From: Blastomyces gilchristii SLH14081
Lineage: Eukaryota > Ascomycota > Eurotiomycetes > Onygenales > Ajellomycetaceae
DNA length: 64,000 nucleotides
NCBI RefSeq assembly: GCF_000003855.2
Contig: NW_003101678.1
Location: 2,576,803 to 2,640,802, forward strand
Direction of reading: 5' to 3'
Numbering within the stretch: position 1 is the first letter of the stretch; each line of letters begins with the position of its first letter. Shown here piece after piece: positions 61,947 through 64,000 of the stretch. A model generated the notes under the pieces. The model saw only the letters and a list, made by a program, of their open reading frames with translations, made no database searches and was not told the DNA's origin. The translations under genes were made by a program, and so were the position numbers.

Positions 61947-63831
61947 TGTAGTATTATATAGTAATATTATCTTTATTTAATATATACACTATTAATATTC
62001 TTTATATACAGTTATTATATAATCTGTATCAGAGATATATATAGAAAATAAATCTTTATTATTAGAATAAATAATTACAGTAATTCTCTATTTTTATATT
62101 ATAAAAATAAGTTATTCTTATTTCTTTCTTCTCTCTTTTCTCTTCTTCAAATCATCACTAATTTCAAGCTGATATGAAAACTATTAAAACACTCTTAGAA
62201 ATTTTTAAATTAAAGAGTATAGACTAATCAAATTTTTAATAAATATAGTAGAAATTAAATTATCTTCTATAATAATTAATTACTTATTCTCTCTTAATAA
62301 AATAGTAGTTATATTCTCTCTTCTCTTTAAATGAATATAATGTAAGAAAAGTAAGTATTATATCAGATTATAATAATTAACACAGTCTCAGTATACAGAG
62401 CTATATATACACAGTGTATACTGAATTAAGAAGCTGTGTGAGTTATATATCAGTATCAGTATCTTAATAAGAGCTGTGTAGTGTGAGAAAGCTGTAACTC
62501 TTATTATTATTATATTATTATTATTATTATTCTTTCATTATACTCATATGCAAGCGGAGCTTATGATGAGTTCTTGCATGATGTTAAATACAGGTCAAGT
62601 GTTGGTTATACAGGAGGAAATACAGGTGTTGAGATCACGCCAAGATAACAAGAACATAGGAAAATACAAAGAAGTGACAATTAGATACATGCAATAATAA
62701 CTTCCCAGCCCAGGAACATAGAGTGATTCATTGAAGTGATTTGTACACCTCTGTATTTATTAGAAACCTGAGGTGCTTGAGTTCCGGATTTAATGTATTC
62801 TCTGCGGGTTTCGAACCCACGCGCCTTGGTTTCCCACGCCAAGGCGCTACCAGGTGGCCGCATTAACCATTCGGCCACCAGGGCAGCTGTAACTCTTATT
62901 TCTATATATAAAGAGTGAATTACTGAAGTAAGTATATATATATTATATAAAAATAACACTTTTTAATAATACTCAGTTTCTAATATTATAAAAATAGAGT
63001 CTCTCTGTAAGATTCATTTTTATCAGAAGTTAAGAGATTTTATATTTCTCAAGATTATCTTTATATATCTTATCTATGAAATTAATAAGAGAAATCATTA
63101 ATTTCAGTATTCTATTCTTAATATTATTCAAGTAATAGCAGAGTTCACTCTGATCACACTTTTTAAGTGTATATTTTCTAATTATTCATATTTATACAGA
63201 TATATACTAATTATTTATTAAATAATATAGATAATAACTTATTACAGCTGTATTACTCTTACTATAAAAAATATATAATTAATAATAAATATTATAAAGA
63301 CTCTGAAAAGTAAGTCTTTTACTATAACTTTACAATCTTAATTTTTTTTATTTTTTATTTTTATTTTTTTCTTTCTCTTTTTTTTTTTATTATTATAATT
63401 TTTTCTTGTTTTTATTTTATTTTTTATTTTTTTATTTTTTTTATTTTTTATATTTTTTTTATAATTAAAATTATATAATTTATAATTTATATTCAGAAAA
63501 GTAATGATATTTAGTAATATTCTTTATTGAATTTTTAATAAATAAGTACTATATTATAATATTATATAAGTGAGAAATGATTTTATAATCTTATTCAATA
63601 TCATTCTTAATAATAAGATCAGAATGAAAATGTGACTAAGAATTTAAATATATTCTTTATCTAAGACTAGATTTTTATTTGAAAAGTGAATCTGAGATCT
63701 TTAATATTTGAAATAACATGATTTAGAATTAATATAATGAATATAAATCATGATCAGAAGTAATGCTTTTAGGCAACATGATAACTGTAAAGTTTGATCC
63801 TGGTCTCAGACACGGTCACACGGTCAGTCTA
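61947..63831 (+). mobile_element. DNA transposon H, copy H4, 3' part
   Basis: Begins at tgtagtattatatagtaat after B3 (plus gctgtag at 56184-56190 before B3) and runs to the intact TIR cggtcagtcta at 63831. It is interrupted by SINE copy 2. The body is heavily decayed with CA-to-TA changes, but the last ~60 bp (aggcaacatgataactgtaaagtttgatcctgg...) keep CpG and GG/CC. The 5' half of H4 is not present. It borders normal-composition DNA. Confidence 0.85.
62506..62884 (-). mobile_element. tRNA-derived SINE, copy 2 (minus strand)
   Basis: The same 380-bp SINE as at 5204-5589, reversed. A 16-bp duplication agctgtaactcttatt (62490-62505, 62885-62900) flanks it. The empty site is seen in H2 (41530) and H3 (50150). 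Head at right: complement of A box TGGCCGAATGG (about 62864-62874) and B box GGTTCGAAACC (about 62808-62818), both intact. Tail at left: (AAT)n in complement. The two copies differ at few places, mostly single C-to-T or G-to-A changes, so the family is young relative to the block. The long minus frame through it is fortuitous. Confidence 0.9.
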
Positions 63832-64000
63832 GTCTCACCTTAGATAGATTACACACAATAACGTTATTCTCCAAGATAATATGTACACTCACGAAACTTT
63901 TATTCCTCTCACGTACTGTGAGCACGACTTTCTCCCCCGCCACGGGCATCACGATATAGAATTCTCCGGAGTAAGCACTCCACGCATTGATTATTGATGT
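63832..64000. other. Normal-composition flank, no gene identified
   Basis: Sequence changes abruptly after the H4 TIR. CpG, CC and GG are frequent (cccccgccacgggcatcacg) and T/A homopolymers vanish. It matches no repeat in the window. 169 bp is too short to call a gene; no convincing frame, tRNA or splice site was seen. It marks the edge of the transposon block. The first 8 bases (gtctcacc) would be H4's target duplication. Confidence 0.7.

Noticed and set aside
62681..62959. 92-codon minus frame containing an AEWLMRPPGSALAWETKARGFETR-like stretch
   Set aside because: It is the chance translation of the tRNA-like SINE head and its flanks; the A and B boxes explain the sequence. It is not a protein gene.
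1..63831. Mitochondrial DNA because of extreme AT content and TGA codons
   Set aside because: LTR retrotransposons, Pol III SINEs, a chromodomain and directional CpG/CpC loss are nuclear features. No mitochondrial gene was seen.

Overview
This window looks like a heterochromatic, AT-rich block of a filamentous fungal (probably ascomycete) genome. It is almost entirely transposons nested inside transposons. The coding frames are broken by directional C-to-T decay resembling repeat-induced point mutation (RIP). I found no intact host protein gene. Only the last ~170 bases (63832-64000) have ordinary GC and CpG content and look like non-repetitive flank.

The layout can be rebuilt from target-site duplications (TSDs) and from comparing copies. 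The base layer is a ~5.8 kb DNA transposon, called H here, with TIR TAGACTGACCG and 8-bp TSDs (hAT-like). Copies: H1 (minus, 3' part only: 700-2293, 11573-12111, 17824-18385), H2 (plus, 28450-42500, interrupted), H3 (plus, uninterrupted, 45326-51150) and H4 (plus, 3' part only: 56184-56190, 61947-63831). Inserted in H1 are a chromodomain Gypsy element B1 (2294-11572, TSD TTATT), a Copia element (12112-17823, TSD AGAAG) and a second Gypsy family A1 (from 18386). B1 itself carries a tRNA-derived SINE (5204-5589), a 5'-truncated LINE (6092-8606) and an H-related MITE (8840-9519). A1 carries B2 (19354-25064, TSD TAGAT) and H2. H2 carries full-length A2 (32807-41049). A1 is cut off at H3, beyond which a different A copy (called C, 51151-55689) begins. 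C abuts a second MITE (55690-56183). H4 carries B3 (minus, 56191-61946, TSD TGTAG) and a second SINE (62506-62884).

Four retrotransposon classes are recognisable from degraded proteins. Gypsy B has a CCHC gag, PR-RT-RH-IN and a C-terminal chromodomain. Gypsy A has a CCHC gag, PR-RT-RH-IN and a conserved antisense reading region between pol and the 3' LTR. The Copia has 95-bp LTRs and a half-tRNA-iMet-type primer site. The LINE is Tad1/I-like with RT, RNase H and a CCHC-like tail. Almost every former TGG codon reads TGA.

The points most worth checking are these. (1) The mutation context is unusual: CpG and CpC/GpG are hit first and CpA is largely spared, shown cleanly by a tandem 174-bp duplication. 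(2) The SINE and LINE share a 3' tail, suggesting a parasitic pair. (3) All Gypsy A copies carry an antisense Cys-rich open region. (4) H3 has mismatched TSDs, explained by deletion between two H copies. (5) Family A LTRs are CpG-rich, hairpin-forming and partly spared from the decay. The whole block could be pericentromeric or centromeric, but the sequence alone cannot show that.
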